From assembly GCA_035277145.1 (NCBI GenBank), contig DATELA010000064.1, forward strand, positions 1 through 64,000: DNA of 64,000 bases, given 5' to 3'. The position numbers and the translations under genes are program-made. Below the pieces are notes generated by a model. That model saw only the letters and a program-made list of their open reading frames with translations. It was not told where the DNA came from and did not search any database. The DNA is from DASRAP01 sp035277145 (GTDB lineage: Bacteria; Gemmatimonadota; Gemmatimonadetes; Gemmatimonadales; Gemmatimonadaceae). Within the stretch, counting starts at the first letter, position 1, and each line of letters begins with the position of its first letter. This document shows positions 37,775 through 47,356 of the stretch, piece after piece.

Positions 37775-40090
37775 GTGCTCTTTCCCTACGCGGTGATGCC
37801 GTTGATGGTGGGCCGGCCGGCATCGCTGGCTGCGCTCGCTACGGCCGGGGACGGCGGGTATCTGCTCGTGGTCGCGCAAAAGGATCCCGAATGCGCCGAA
37901 CCTGGCGCCGCCGATCTGTTCCGCATCGGGACGGTCGCGCGCGTGCGCACGCAGTCGTCGATGGCGTCGGGCGGCGGAACCATTCGTGTGATGCTCGAAG
38001 GCGTCGCGCGCGTACGCGTGACGCGATTTGGGACGCGGGGCGGAATGATTCGCGCGAACGTCGAGCCGATGCCGCTGATGAGCGGCGACGACGACGCCAA
38101 AGTCGAACCGCTCGAACGCGCGGTTGCGTCGCTGTTCGACGAATACGTCGCGCTGCAGCGAAAGCTTCCGTCCGAAGTCGCCGCACTTGTTCAGGCGGGG
38201 AATTCGATCGAGCGGCGCGCGTACGCCATTGCGGCGCACATCGGCGTGCGGCACGAGGTCCGCCAGAGTTTGCTGGAAGTCCCGACGCTCGCGGCGTTTC
38301 TCATGCGGCTCTCCGAGATCCTGCGCGGCGAACTCGATTTGCTCGGCCTCGAACGGAAACTCGAAGACGAAGTACGCGGCGCGGTGGTGCGCAATCAGCG
38401 CGAGTTTTTTCTCACGGAACAACTCAAGGCGATCCACCGCGAGCTGGGCCAGGACGACGTCGACGATCTCCTCGACGTCGAGAAGCAACTCGCGGAGAAA
38501 GTTTTGCCCGACACGGTACGCGAACGTGCAACGCGCGAGATGCGCAAGCTGCGACGCACGCCGCCGGCATCACCGGAACATGCGGTGTCGCGCAACTATC
38601 TCGACTGGATTATTGGGTTGCCGTGGCGCGAACGCACGGATGACGTGCTCGACCTCGTGCGCGCGCGCGCGATTCTCGACGAAGAACACCACGGACTCGA
38701 CGAAGTCAAAGAGCGCATTCTCGATTACCTCGCCGCGCTGACGCTCGCGGGAACGCTCACCGGTCCCCTGCTCTGCCTCGTCGGCCCGCCCGGTACCGGC
38801 AAGACATCGCTGGGCCGCGCTGTCGCGCGCGCACTCGGACGCAAGTTCGTTCGTGTTTCGCTCGGCGGTGTGCGCGATGAAGCCGAGATTCGCGGACACC
38901 GGCGCACGTATGTCGGCGCGATGCCGGGACGGATCATTCAAGGCATGCGTCGCGCGGAAGTCGTGAATCCGGTGTTTCTGCTCGACGAGATCGACAAGCT
39001 CGGCGCCGATTGGCGCGGCGATCCATCGTCGGCATTGCTCGAAGTGCTCGACGCGGAACAACACAAAGCATTCAGCGATCATTACCTCGAGCTCGACTAC
39101 GATCTGTCTCAGGTTTTGTTCATCACGACCGCGAACTCACTCGGCGGCATTCCTGAACCGTTGCGCGATCGGTTGGAGATTCTGCGATTGCCCGGCTACA
39201 TCGATCAGGAAAAGCTCGCGATCGCGCGACAACATCTCATCCCGCGACAGCTCACCGCACACGGGATTCCCGTCGAGAGCGTGACGTGGGATGCGGATGC
39301 GCTGATCGGCATGCTGCGGCGGTACACGCGCGAAGCAGGCGTTCGTGAATTGGAGCGTCGTATTGCGCGCGTGACACGCAAGCTCGTACGCGAGCGGATT
39401 GCCGCCGGCGCCAACGCGCCCGCGCATCAAACTGTGCGCGCGACGTCGTTGCACGACTACCTCGGCGTTCCGCCATATGACGATGACGAGAACACGGTTG
39501 AGGATCGCGTTGGCGTTGCGTCAGGACTCGCATATACGAATGCGGGTGGTGAAAAGCTCGATATCGAAGTGAGCATTGTTCCGGGCCGCGGACGATTGCA
39601 GTTGACGGGAACGCTGGGCGACGTGATGAAGGAATCGGCGAGCGCCGCGCTGAGTTACGTGCGTGCGCGCGCGGTGGCACTCGGCATCGATCGCGATTTT
39701 CCGAAAGGCCACGACATTCACGTGCACATTCCCGCGGGCGCGACGCCGAAGGACGGACCGTCGGCCGGTATTGCAATCGCAGCGGCGCTCGTCAGTGCTG
39801 TTACCGGCGTGTCAGTGCGCGGTGACGTTGCGCTGACGGGTGAGATCACGCTGCGCGGACGCGTGCTTGCGGTCGGTGGCTTGAAGGAAAAGGCTGTTGC
39901 CGCGCACCGGCACGAATTGAAGAACGTCGTGATACCGCATGGCAACGCGCGCGACATCGAAGAGATTCCGGCTGAAGTGCGCGAGGGGACCGTGTTTCAT
40001 CCGGTCAAAACGATGGACGAAGCGCTGGCCGTCGCGTTGCGCGCTTCGCCGAAGAGTGTCGCGGTCGCAGCGAGTGTCACCACTCACTAA
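37775..40090 (+). CDS. lon: ATP-dependent protease Lon
   Basis: At least 771 residues from GTG 37775. The true start is probably upstream: the same frame before it encodes LPTLPLRDV, completing the conserved Lon start LPLRDVVLFPYAVMPL, yet no ATG, GTG or TTG exists there; CTG codons at 37697, 37703 and 37709 are candidates. Walker A is GPPGTGKTSLGRAVA and Walker B NPVFLLDEIDKLG. The Ser-Lys dyad is in PKDGPSAGIAIAAAL and GGLKEKAVAAHR. It degrades misfolded and regulatory proteins. The gap to clpX is five bases or less if CTG is used; engB follows by four bases. Confidence 0.93.
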   Translation: MLFPYAVMPLMVGRPASLAALATAGDGGYLLVVAQKDPECAEPGAADLFRIGTVARVRTQSSMASGGGTIRVMLEGVARVRVTRFGTRGGMIRANVEPMPLMSGDDDAKVEPLERAVASLFDEYVALQRKLPSEVAALVQAGNSIERRAYAIAAHIGVRHEVRQSLLEVPTLAAFLMRLSEILRGELDLLGLERKLEDEVRGAVVRNQREFFLTEQLKAIHRELGQDDVDDLLDVEKQLAEKVLPDTVRERATREMRKLRRTPPASPEHAVSRNYLDWIIGLPWRERTDDVLDLVRARAILDEEHHGLDEVKERILDYLAALTLAGTLTGPLLCLVGPPGTGKTSLGRAVARALGRKFVRVSLGGVRDEAEIRGHRRTYVGAMPGRIIQGMRRAEVVNPVFLLDEIDKLGADWRGDPSSALLEVLDAEQHKAFSDHYLELDYDLSQVLFITTANSLGGIPEPLRDRLEILRLPGYIDQEKLAIARQHLIPRQLTAHGIPVESVTWDADALIGMLRRYTREAGVRELERRIARVTRKLVRERIAAGANAPAHQTVRATSLHDYLGVPPYDDDENTVEDRVGVASGLAYTNAGGEKLDIEVSIVPGRGRLQLTGTLGDVMKESASAALSYVRARAVALGIDRDFPKGHDIHVHIPAGATPKDGPSAGIAIAAALVSAVTGVSVRGDVALTGEITLRGRVLAVGGLKEKAVAAHRHELKNVVIPHGNARDIEEIPAEVREGTVFHPVKTMDEALAVALRASPKSVAVAASVTTH

Positions 40091-40094
40091 ACCC

Positions 40095-40709
40095 GTGGAC
40101 CCGCTCGTCATTCGATCCGTTGAGTTTCTTGGTGGAATGGCGGAGCCCGGCGGTTGGCGCCCCGACAGCACACTGCCCGAAGTCGCGTTCAGCGGCCGCT
40201 CGAATGTGGGCAAATCGTCGTTGCTCAACGCGCTCGTGCGTCGCAAAGCGATGGCACGGGTTTCCAACACACCTGGTCGTACGCGCGAAGTGAACTTTTT
40301 TCGCGTGAACGACGAGTTCGTGCTCGCCGATTTACCGGGCTACGGATACGCGAAGGTCAGCAAGGAAGAGAAAGCAAAGTGGAAGCCGCTCATCGAGGCA
40401 TATCTCACGACGTCATCGCAGTTGCGTGGCATCGTGCAGTTGATCGACATCCGCCACGATCCAACGACGGACGATCTCCAGATGCTCGATTGGCTCGCGA
40501 CGCTCGGCGCGCCGGCGCTCATCGTCGCGACGAAGGCCGATAAGGTGTCGAAGACGGCGGTCGCGACACGTGTTGCGCAGTTGTCGACGCTGCTGGGCCT
40601 CGATCCGGATGCTATTCTTCCGCACAGCAGCACGACCGGTGCGGGGCGCGACGAACTCGCGGCGGCCGTGTTGGATCTCATCAAGCAAGCGCCATGGCGA
40701 GAACAATGA
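40095..40709 (+). CDS. engB: ribosome biogenesis GTPase YsxC/EngB
   Basis: A 204-residue GTPase from GTG 40095. G1 GRSNVGKSSLLNAL, G3 DLPGYGYAKVSKEEK, G4 ATKADKV, and switch region NTPGRTREVNFF. It helps assemble the 50S subunit and is often placed next to lon or clpX, as here. Four bases separate it from lon; its stop overlaps the next start (ATGA). Confidence 0.95.
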   Translation: MDPLVIRSVEFLGGMAEPGGWRPDSTLPEVAFSGRSNVGKSSLLNALVRRKAMARVSNTPGRTREVNFFRVNDEFVLADLPGYGYAKVSKEEKAKWKPLIEAYLTTSSQLRGIVQLIDIRHDPTTDDLQMLDWLATLGAPALIVATKADKVSKTAVATRVAQLSTLLGLDPDAILPHSSTTGAGRDELAAAVLDLIKQAPWREQ

Positions 40710-41347
40710 GAATCACGAACATCGCGTGTGCCGTCATCATCAGTTCGGCGTGCGCAGCGAGCGGCGGAACGTCGGGCGAACCTGCTGCGACGCCCGCGGC
40801 GCCGCGCGCGCAGCAGCAGGACACGAGCGCACTCATTCCCGCGGGGTACGGCTCGCTGCGCCAGGAAGAGATTGCGCTCACGCTCAACACGAACGGACTC
40901 ATCGTTCGCGCGCTACCGCTCGACGACAATTTCATTCGCACGCTGTCGCCCGATTCGTACCGCACCATGCTCGGCCAGCGCGAAAGCAAGCGCGCCGCGA
41001 TCGACAGCATTGCGCGGCGCACGGGAACGCAGTCGGTGGATCTCTGGTACGTGTCGTTCTTCAATGAACAACCTGGCGAGGCGCGCTTTTCGCCGCGCGA
41101 CGTGTTGCTGACGAATCAAGGACGCGACTTTCGTCCGCTCGAGATACTTCCGCTGACGCCGGGATTCGGCGAATACCGCGTCCGCCAGCGCCAATTGCAC
41201 GCCGCGATTTATGTGTTCGACGGCGCGCTCGATCCGAATCAGGTACTCACGCTCGCGGTCGAGACAACGCGCGGTGGCGACTGGCAGACGGTGCTGTTGA
41301 GAGTGGAGCGAGAACGAGCAACAATTCGAGCCAGAGCGGGGAGATAG
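40706..41347 (+). CDS. lipoprotein of unknown function
   Basis: A 213-residue protein from ATG 40706, overlapping the engB stop. Signal ACAVIISSACAASGG, then a Pro/Ala/Gln linker and a globular region with IALTLNTNGLIVRALPLDDNFIRTLSPDSYRTML, VDLWYVSFFNEQPGEARFSPRDVLL and LDPNQVLTLAVETTRGGDW. No known family recognised. The coupling to engB suggests shared expression only. Confidence 0.75.
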   Translation: MRITNIACAVIISSACAASGGTSGEPAATPAAPRAQQQDTSALIPAGYGSLRQEEIALTLNTNGLIVRALPLDDNFIRTLSPDSYRTMLGQRESKRAAIDSIARRTGTQSVDLWYVSFFNEQPGEARFSPRDVLLTNQGRDFRPLEILPLTPGFGEYRVRQRQLHAAIYVFDGALDPNQVLTLAVETTRGGDWQTVLLRVERERATIRARAGR

Positions 41348-41349
41348 CA

Positions 41350-42201
41350 ATGGTACTTCGTCCGCTCCGCAAACTTGCGGCAGCAGCGCCATCCGCGAAG
41401 CTCATCGAGTCGTGGATCGAACAGATCAGCGCGCGACTGAACGCAAAAGCAAAGTCCGACGATGCGCTCGTCGAATCGCGCGCGGTGTTGTGCCGCGAGA
41501 CGCTGTGCGACATGGCGTATCCGCAGTACGCGAATGATTGGGAGCATGCGGTGAACGATGCCAAGCTCGCGATGAGCACACGGCTCGCGCTCGCGTCGCT
41601 CGATCCGCGCAACGTGACGCTCGAGCCGGAGTTTTATTCAGAGTGCGACGACGCCGCGTTCCAGCGCGTGAAACCGCTGCTGTGGTTGTGGTACTCGTTC
41701 GACCGGCTCGTGCCCGGCGCGCAGAACGTCGACCTTGCCGTGCGTTTTCGTCGCGTGCTTGCGCCGCTGATTTTCAGAAAATGCGGCGAACGCTTCAAGG
41801 CGTTTCAGCACGTCGAGTTCTCGTTCGGCTACAACATCGAATGCGGCGATGATGTGGTCGTGCACCGGCACGTGCTGCTCGACGATCGCGGCGGCATCGT
41901 GATGGGCAATCGCGTGTCGATTTCGGATTACGCGAACATCTATTCACACACGCACAGCATCGTCGACCAGAAGGATGTGACCAACGCGGTGACGACGCTC
42001 GAGGATGACGTGCGCATCACGTATCACGCGACGGTGCTCGCGGGCACGCGCGTTGGAACGAATGCGATGGTTGGCGCGGTCGCGGTCGCAACGAAAGACG
42101 TGCGGCCTTATCACGTGAACGTGGGAATCCCGGCAAAGTCGATTCGGGTGAAACCGAATGCACCGGCAGCAAGGGATCGGTTGCTCGACAAAGACACGTG
42201 A
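41350..42201 (+). CDS. hexapeptide-repeat acyltransferase (left-handed beta-helix)
   Basis: A 283-residue protein two bases after the preceding lipoprotein. The N-terminal 120 residues are helical and unassigned. From about 150 the LbH hexapeptide pattern appears: FGYNIECGDDVVVHRHVLLDDRGGIVMGNRVSISDYANIYSHTH, then VLAGTRVGTNAMVGAVAVATKDVRPYHVNVGIPAKSIRV (quoted in part, broken by turns). This is the maltose/galactoside O-acetyltransferase type, with the catalytic-type His in YSHTH. Acceptor unknown. Confidence 0.85.
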   Translation: MVLRPLRKLAAAAPSAKLIESWIEQISARLNAKAKSDDALVESRAVLCRETLCDMAYPQYANDWEHAVNDAKLAMSTRLALASLDPRNVTLEPEFYSECDDAAFQRVKPLLWLWYSFDRLVPGAQNVDLAVRFRRVLAPLIFRKCGERFKAFQHVEFSFGYNIECGDDVVVHRHVLLDDRGGIVMGNRVSISDYANIYSHTHSIVDQKDVTNAVTTLEDDVRITYHATVLAGTRVGTNAMVGAVAVATKDVRPYHVNVGIPAKSIRVKPNAPAARDRLLDKDT

Positions 42202-42243
42202 AGGCGGCAAATGCGTTAGCGCAGAAGCGTTAACGCTTTCGCT

Positions 42244-42672
42244 TCAAACCACTCGCAGCACATCCTCCACCGGCCCCGCATTCCCGCGCTTGAGCAGCGC
42301 ATATGCCCGGTTGAGATTCTCCCGCGCACTCGGCCACACAAAACGCTTGAGCGCTTCCGTCCGCGATACCCACGCGGCCTTCGTGTGTTCGCTGCCGACC
42401 GTGACGCGCGGCGTGCCCTTCACGAACGCGCAAAACACCACCGCGACTTCGACCGTGCCGCGCATATGCAGATAGAACGCGTGCGCGGTCACATTGTACA
42501 AACGGTCGGGCGTGAGTCCCGTCTCTTCGCGCATTTCGCGAATCGCGGCTTCGTGCGGTTTTTCGCCGGGCTCGATGCTGCCGTGCACCGCTTCCCACGC
42601 GCGGGGGCGCGTGGCGTTGGGCGCGCGCTGTAGCGCGAGCACACGCCACGCGCCCCCGCGCGGTGAAACCAC
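42244..42672 (-). CDS. Nudix hydrolase
   Basis: A 142-residue protein with a full Nudix box: G-SIEPGEKPHEAAIREMREETGL (GX5EX7REUXEEXGU satisfied). The listed start is GTG 42672. A few more in-frame residues upstream (VVDVF before VVSPRG) look like the first strand of the fold, so the real start may be a rarer codon near 42710. It hydrolyses nucleoside diphosphates linked to another group; substrate unknown, possibly dihydroneopterin triphosphate-like. It converges with the acyltransferase across a small palindrome (AAGCGTTAACGCTT near 42227). Confidence 0.88.
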   Translation of the reverse strand: MVSPRGGAWRVLALQRAPNATRPRAWEAVHGSIEPGEKPHEAAIREMREETGLTPDRLYNVTAHAFYLHMRGTVEVAVVFCAFVKGTPRVTVGSEHTKAAWVSRTEALKRFVWPSARENLNRAYALLKRGNAGPVEDVLRVV

Positions 42673-42704
42673 GAAGACGTCGACGACGCCGACGCGAAGA
42701 ATTG

Positions 42705-45068
42705 CTACCGCCTGAGCAGCGCGTTCAAGCGCGCGATCAGCGCGCGCGGACGGAACGGCTTCGTGATGTATTCCGTCGCTCCGTACTCGAACACGCGCAC
42801 TTCGCTGTCCTCGTCACCTTTCGCGGTCAGCACGATCACCGGAATGTCGCGCGTCGCCTGACGCGACCGGAGATGCGACAGCACACCATATCCGTCGAGG
42901 CGCGGAAGATTCAGGTCGAGCACCACCACATCCGGCGCGGAACGATCGATCTGATCCAGCGCGACCACACCGTCGCCCGCCTCGTGCACAATGAATCCGT
43001 CGCGCTCCAACAAATCGCGCACCACGCGACGCAACGCGTCTTCGTCTTCGACGAGCAATACAGAGCGCGGAACACCGGTGCGCGCCGCGGGCTTGTGCTC
43101 ATCGAGCAAATCGAACGCGCTGCCCTCGAACATCGGACGCGCTGGTGCACCGTGCAGCGTGCCGTCGCGCTTGGCCGTGTGCGGGCCTGAATGACGCGGG
43201 ATCGGCGTGGACGGACGCGCAGGCGCATCGTCGTGCGTGACCGCCGGAGGCGGTGGCGCATCAACGATGGACGGTGGCGCCGCGGCGGCCGTATTCACTG
43301 CGGACGCCGGCGTCATCCCTGACGGACGCGACGGCGCCGCAGGCGCAGGCACCGACGCACTCGGACGCGGCGCAGGCTCGTCGGGAATCTCCAGCACGCG
43401 CGCGAGCTCGTCGACGCTCGTCATGCCGCCCTTGACGTGCTCAACGCCCGACTCCCACAGCGTGCGCATGCCACCTTCGCGCGCCGCGTCAGCAATGCGA
43501 TCGGGCGATTCGTTCGCTGCAACGCGCCGCTCGACTTCAGCGTTCGGAATCAGCGTTTCCGTAATCGCGAGCCGTCCGCGATATCCCGTGTTCGAACATT
43601 CCGAACAACCGCCCGGACGATACACCGCGGAGCCCGGCGGGAAATATTTCTTCAACCGCTCCGGCATTTCCTCGACGACGAGCTGCTTGCAATGCGGACA
43701 CAAACGGCGCAACAAACGCTGCGCGAGAATACCCTTGAGTGCAGCCGCCGTTTTGTACGTCTCGATGCCGATGTCCGTCAAACGCGTGACCGAACTTGCC
43801 GCGTCGATCGTGTGCAGCGTCGTCAGCACCAGGTGGCCCGTGAGCGCGGCCTGAATCGCAATTTGCGCAGTCTCTCGATCGCGCACTTCGCCGACGAGAA
43901 TCACGTCGGGGTCCTGACGCAAGATCGATCGCAGTGCGGCGGGGAACGTGAGTCCCGTCTTTTCATTCACCTGCACCTGCACGATACCCTGCAATCGATA
44001 TTCGACCGGATCTTCAACCGTCACGATGTTCACGCCGCGTTTTTGAATCGAGCGGATCATCGAGTACAGCGTCGTCGTCTTGCCCGATCCCGTCGGACCG
44101 GTCACGAGAATCATGCCTTCGCGCACCTGCAACATCGTGTTGATGCGCTCGACTTCGAACGGCGTGAGACCAAGATTCTCGAGCGACAACACCGTGTGCC
44201 GCGCATCGAGAATACGAATGACGACTTTTTCGCCGAGCGAAACGGGCAGCGTCGAAATACGCAGGTCCACGCGCGAACCACCGACCGACACACGCGCGCG
44301 TCCGTCTTGCGGACGCAAGCGGTCGGCGATGTCGAGCGTCGCCATGATCTTCACGCGCGCAACAAGCGGCGTGCCGAGTGGACGCGGAATCGTGGAGTCG
44401 TCCTTCAACACGCCGTCGATGCGGTACCGCACCATCATGCCCGTTTCTTCGGGCTCGAGGTGGATGTCGCTCGAACGCAGCTGAATCGCTTTCGCAATGA
44501 TGCGGTCGACAAGGCGAATGATCGGCTGATCGCTCGCCTGCCCCAGCGACAGCTCGAATTCGTCCGGCGCTTCTTCGGAAACCGCTTCGAGTTCTTCGAC
44601 GCCTTCAAACCCTTCGTCGAGAATCTTCTCGATCACCGTTTCCGGCGTGAACAACTCGTCGAGTTTGAGTTTGATCTGCGACGGCGACGCGAGCGCCATC
44701 TTCACCGTGCGGCCGAGCACGAACGCAAGCGTGCGCTCGCAATCGAGATCGTGCGGATCGGACGTCGCGATTTCGACGGTCGAATCCGTGATCGCGAGCG
44801 GCAGAATGTTGTAGCGTCGCGAGAGATCTTCGGTGACGTCTTCGAGTGCTTGCGGCGACACTTGCCCGACGTTCGCAATCTTCATCCGGAACCGCGTGGA
44901 CAGCGCGGTCAGGATCTGATCGTCGTTCACCCATTCCTTGCGGACCGCCGCGGCCCACAAGCTGTCCTCGCGCATGTTCTGCAATTCCGCGAACTGCTCG
45001 GGCGTGAGCATGCCTTCGAGCGTGGCCAGCAGCCACTCGTCTCGGGCAGTACGCGCGGGGTTGGTCAT
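42705..45068 (-). CDS. PilB/GspE-type secretion ATPase fused to a CheY-like receiver domain
   Basis: A 787-residue protein from ATG 45068. Residues about 1-170 form the GspE/MshE N-terminal domain. The ATPase core has Walker A GPTGSGKTTTLYSMI, Asp box and Walker B (RQDPDVILVGEVRDRETA), His box (TGHLVLTTLHTIDAA) and the zinc motif CPHCK / CSECSNTGYRGR. A Pro/Ala-rich linker of about 80 residues leads to a receiver domain (about 668-787): LLVEDEDALRRVV, phospho-Asp in VVVLDLNLPRLDGYG, and Lys in YITKPFRPRALIARL. It drives pilus extension or type II secretion; the receiver suggests direct control by a histidine kinase. It is divergent from trpE. Confidence 0.92.
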   Translation of the reverse strand: MTNPARTARDEWLLATLEGMLTPEQFAELQNMREDSLWAAAVRKEWVNDDQILTALSTRFRMKIANVGQVSPQALEDVTEDLSRRYNILPLAITDSTVEIATSDPHDLDCERTLAFVLGRTVKMALASPSQIKLKLDELFTPETVIEKILDEGFEGVEELEAVSEEAPDEFELSLGQASDQPIIRLVDRIIAKAIQLRSSDIHLEPEETGMMVRYRIDGVLKDDSTIPRPLGTPLVARVKIMATLDIADRLRPQDGRARVSVGGSRVDLRISTLPVSLGEKVVIRILDARHTVLSLENLGLTPFEVERINTMLQVREGMILVTGPTGSGKTTTLYSMIRSIQKRGVNIVTVEDPVEYRLQGIVQVQVNEKTGLTFPAALRSILRQDPDVILVGEVRDRETAQIAIQAALTGHLVLTTLHTIDAASSVTRLTDIGIETYKTAAALKGILAQRLLRRLCPHCKQLVVEEMPERLKKYFPPGSAVYRPGGCSECSNTGYRGRLAITETLIPNAEVERRVAANESPDRIADAAREGGMRTLWESGVEHVKGGMTSVDELARVLEIPDEPAPRPSASVPAPAAPSRPSGMTPASAVNTAAAAPPSIVDAPPPPAVTHDDAPARPSTPIPRHSGPHTAKRDGTLHGAPARPMFEGSAFDLLDEHKPAARTGVPRSVLLVEDEDALRRVVRDLLERDGFIVHEAGDGVVALDQIDRSAPDVVVLDLNLPRLDGYGVLSHLRSRQATRDIPVIVLTAKGDEDSEVRVFEYGATEYITKPFRPRALIARLNALLRR

Positions 45069-45184
45069 AGGCGGAAGTTGGCGCCGGCTGACATTCAGCG
45101 TCAGCTCGGCGCCGTCACTCGGCAAAATAACCCCGAGGAGCCCTGCCGCCATGTGAGCTTCCTCCATAGGTTGCCGTGCCTTCC

Positions 45185-46705
45185 ATGACCTTCGAAGCCT
45201 TTCGCGAACGAGCGCGCGCAGGTACGCGTATTCTCGTGCCCGTCGCCGAGGAAATTCTGCTCGACGCGACGACGGCGGTTGCCGCGTTTGCGTCGTTGAG
45301 GCGTGCGCCCTTCTCGTTCTTGCTCGAATCCGCGCCCGCGGGCGGTGAGATGTGGTCGCGGTACACGTTTCTCGGCACGGAACCGCGCGCCGCGTGGCGG
45401 TTGGTGGATGGGAAAGTCGACGACTGGACCCCGCAAAAGGGCTGGCACGGCACGCGCACGCCGGCTGATCCATTCGCCGATTTGCGCGAGCGCATGACCG
45501 CGTTTACGCCCGTCGCCGCGCCGGAATTGGGTGCGTTCTGGACGGGCGCGGTTGGGTATTTCGCGTACGATGCCGTGCGGCACATCGAGCGGTTGAAGTC
45601 CCCGCCGCCACGTGGCGTCAATGCACCAGACGCGATGTGGGTGTTCACCGATGTCGTGGTGATCGTCGACAATTTGCGCGGTACGGCGAACGTTGTTGCT
45701 GCGGTTCCGATCACGGATTCGAGTGACGCGGCACTGCGCAAAGAGTACGATCGCGCGAAAGAGCGCGTCGCAGAAACCGTATCGCGTTTGCGCGGTGCGT
45801 CGTTGCCGGCGATTTCGTTCGACCATTCGCCGCCGCTGCCGAAAGCGGAATCGACGATGTCGCGCGAGGCGTATTGTGCGGGCGTATCGCGCATCAAGGA
45901 ATACATCGAAGCGGGCGACATTTTTCAGGCGTTGCTCGCGCGCCGCATGAAGGTCGCGCATGACTTCGATGCGTCGACGCTGTATCGAATTCTGCGCTCG
46001 CTGAATCCGTCGCCATACATGTACCATCTCGAACTCGATGGCGTCGAAATCGTGGGCTCGTCGCCGGAATTGCTGGTGCGCGTTGCAGACGAAACGGTAA
46101 CCGTGCGTCCTATCGCAGGTACGCGTCCGCGCGGTAAAACGATTGCGGAAGACGACGCGCTCGCAGCGGATCTTCTCGCCGACGAAAAGGAGCGCGCCGA
46201 GCACGTGATGCTCGTGGATCTTGGGCGCAACGACATCGGGCGCATCGCGAAATTCGGCAGCGTTGCGGTGACCGAGATGATGCGCGTCGAGCGGTATTCG
46301 CACGTCCTGCACATCACGAGTCAGGTCCAAGGCAAACTCGAGCGCGGCGGATCGGCGCTGGATGTATTCCGTGCGGTTTTTCCCGCGGGCACGATGACCG
46401 GCGCGCCGAAAGTGCGCGCGATGGAAATCATCGACGAACTCGAGCCCGAGCGGCGCGGGCCCTACGCCGGCGCACTCGGCTACATCTCCGCAAACGACGC
46501 GCGCATGGACCTGGCGATCACGATTCGCACGTGCGTTATCGCGGATGGCGTTGCGTCTGTTCAGGCCGGCGCGGGGATTGTGCATGACTCCGTCCCGGAG
46601 CGCGAGTGGGAAGAGACAGAGAACAAGGCGAGAGCAATGCTCCTCGCGATCGGGCGCGCGAGAACTGCGAGAAGTGAGGAGCGAGGAGCGAAACGTGAGA
46701 AGTGA
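45185..46705 (+). CDS. trpE: anthranilate synthase component I
   Basis: About 506 residues from ATG 45185 (GTG 45176 is an equal candidate). The Trp feedback motif FLLESA is at the N-terminus. The chorismate-binding domain shows PIAGTRPRGKT, HVMLVDLGRNDIGRI, FPAGTMTGAPKVRAMEIIDELE and QAGAGIVHDSVPE. It makes anthranilate from chorismate with the TrpG amidotransferase, which is not next to it. The last residues (ARSEERGAKREK) are encoded by the purine-rich repeat at 46671-46710, so the repeat has replaced or extended the natural C-terminus. Confidence 0.93.
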   Translation: MTFEAFRERARAGTRILVPVAEEILLDATTAVAAFASLRRAPFSFLLESAPAGGEMWSRYTFLGTEPRAAWRLVDGKVDDWTPQKGWHGTRTPADPFADLRERMTAFTPVAAPELGAFWTGAVGYFAYDAVRHIERLKSPPPRGVNAPDAMWVFTDVVVIVDNLRGTANVVAAVPITDSSDAALRKEYDRAKERVAETVSRLRGASLPAISFDHSPPLPKAESTMSREAYCAGVSRIKEYIEAGDIFQALLARRMKVAHDFDASTLYRILRSLNPSPYMYHLELDGVEIVGSSPELLVRVADETVTVRPIAGTRPRGKTIAEDDALAADLLADEKERAEHVMLVDLGRNDIGRIAKFGSVAVTEMMRVERYSHVLHITSQVQGKLERGGSALDVFRAVFPAGTMTGAPKVRAMEIIDELEPERRGPYAGALGYISANDARMDLAITIRTCVIADGVASVQAGAGIVHDSVPEREWEETENKARAMLLAIGRARTARSEERGAKREK

Positions 46706-46710
46706 GAAGG
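46671..46710. repeat. purine-rich repeat, left copy of a 19-bp inverted pair
   Basis: GAGGAGCGAGGAGCGAAAC at 46676-46694, bordered by GAGAAGTGAG units. It is the exact reverse complement of 47357-47375. It encodes the last codons of trpE and its stop codon. Confidence 0.8.
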
Positions 46711-46810
46711 GATGCTAGGAGAAGAGAGCCGCGAGGGAGAGAAAACGGAGCACGCCGTCGTGACCCATCCGCATCTCTAGCTGCGCCATCATTGCGCTCC
46801 CGCTGTTCCA

Positions 46811-47212
46811 TCAGCGCGCTCGCCCTGTGCCATCATCGCCCTCGTCGGGACGCGGGCGTGGGTTGTCGCGAGCCTTGCGGACGCACGTCACCATGATCGC
46901 GGTCAACTCGTTGCATTCGGTCGCCAGCGCGGACGCGTTCGGGCCGTGACCCGAAAGTCCAATCGCCATTCGAAGCCAGACCGCAGTTTCGCGAAGCTCT
47001 TTGACGCACAGCTTCGCCTTGTGTATGTAGTCGCGCGCGGACTCAGCATCGCGCGCTTCGGCGTAGAACGCCGCCGGTGCCATGGCGGCACGCGCAAGCT
47101 GACTTGCGAGCTTGATCCCTGCCGGATCACGCGGCATCCGGCGCGTAAACCGGCACACGCCAAGCCCAAAGTCGGACAGCCGATGCTCCAAACGCTCAGG
47201 TCGTGAAGTCAT
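46811..47212 (-). CDS. four-helix bundle protein (23S rRNA intervening-sequence protein family)
   Basis: A 133-residue all-helical protein from ATG 47212. It shows RLEHRLSDFGLGVCRFTRRM, GIKLASQLARAAMAPAAFYAEA and SARDYIHKAKLCVKELRETAVWLRMA, the pattern of the PF05635/TIGR02436 family (S23/IVP, related to the Avd accessory protein of diversity-generating retroelements). Family members form pentameric bundles and bind nucleic acid in Avd. No reverse transcriptase or template repeat is visible nearby. It is flanked by the 19-bp inverted repeats and is on the opposite strand to both neighbours. Confidence 0.82.
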   Translation of the reverse strand: MTSRPERLEHRLSDFGLGVCRFTRRMPRDPAGIKLASQLARAAMAPAAFYAEARDAESARDYIHKAKLCVKELRETAVWLRMAIGLSGHGPNASALATECNELTAIMVTCVRKARDNPRPRPDEGDDGTGRAR

Positions 47213-47356
47213 GGCGGAGAGAATACCTCGAGGTCTCACGACCTCCGTCACCATTTCGACGCACGCGTAATCGAGTATTCGCGATAGTGGCCGGCGGTGA
47301 CACTGGCGGCTCCACCTCCCCCACTCTGTTCTCGATCCTCCCCTCTCCCTCCTCCT

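Noticed and set aside
43437..45188. Long plus-strand open frame (583 codons) opposite the PilB-type ATPase
   Set aside because: Antisense shadow with Arg/His/Asn-rich composition; the minus strand holds Walker and zinc motifs.
46811..47212. A diversity-generating retroelement, because the four-helix-bundle protein is related to Avd
   Set aside because: No reverse transcriptase, template repeat or variable repeat is seen in the window.
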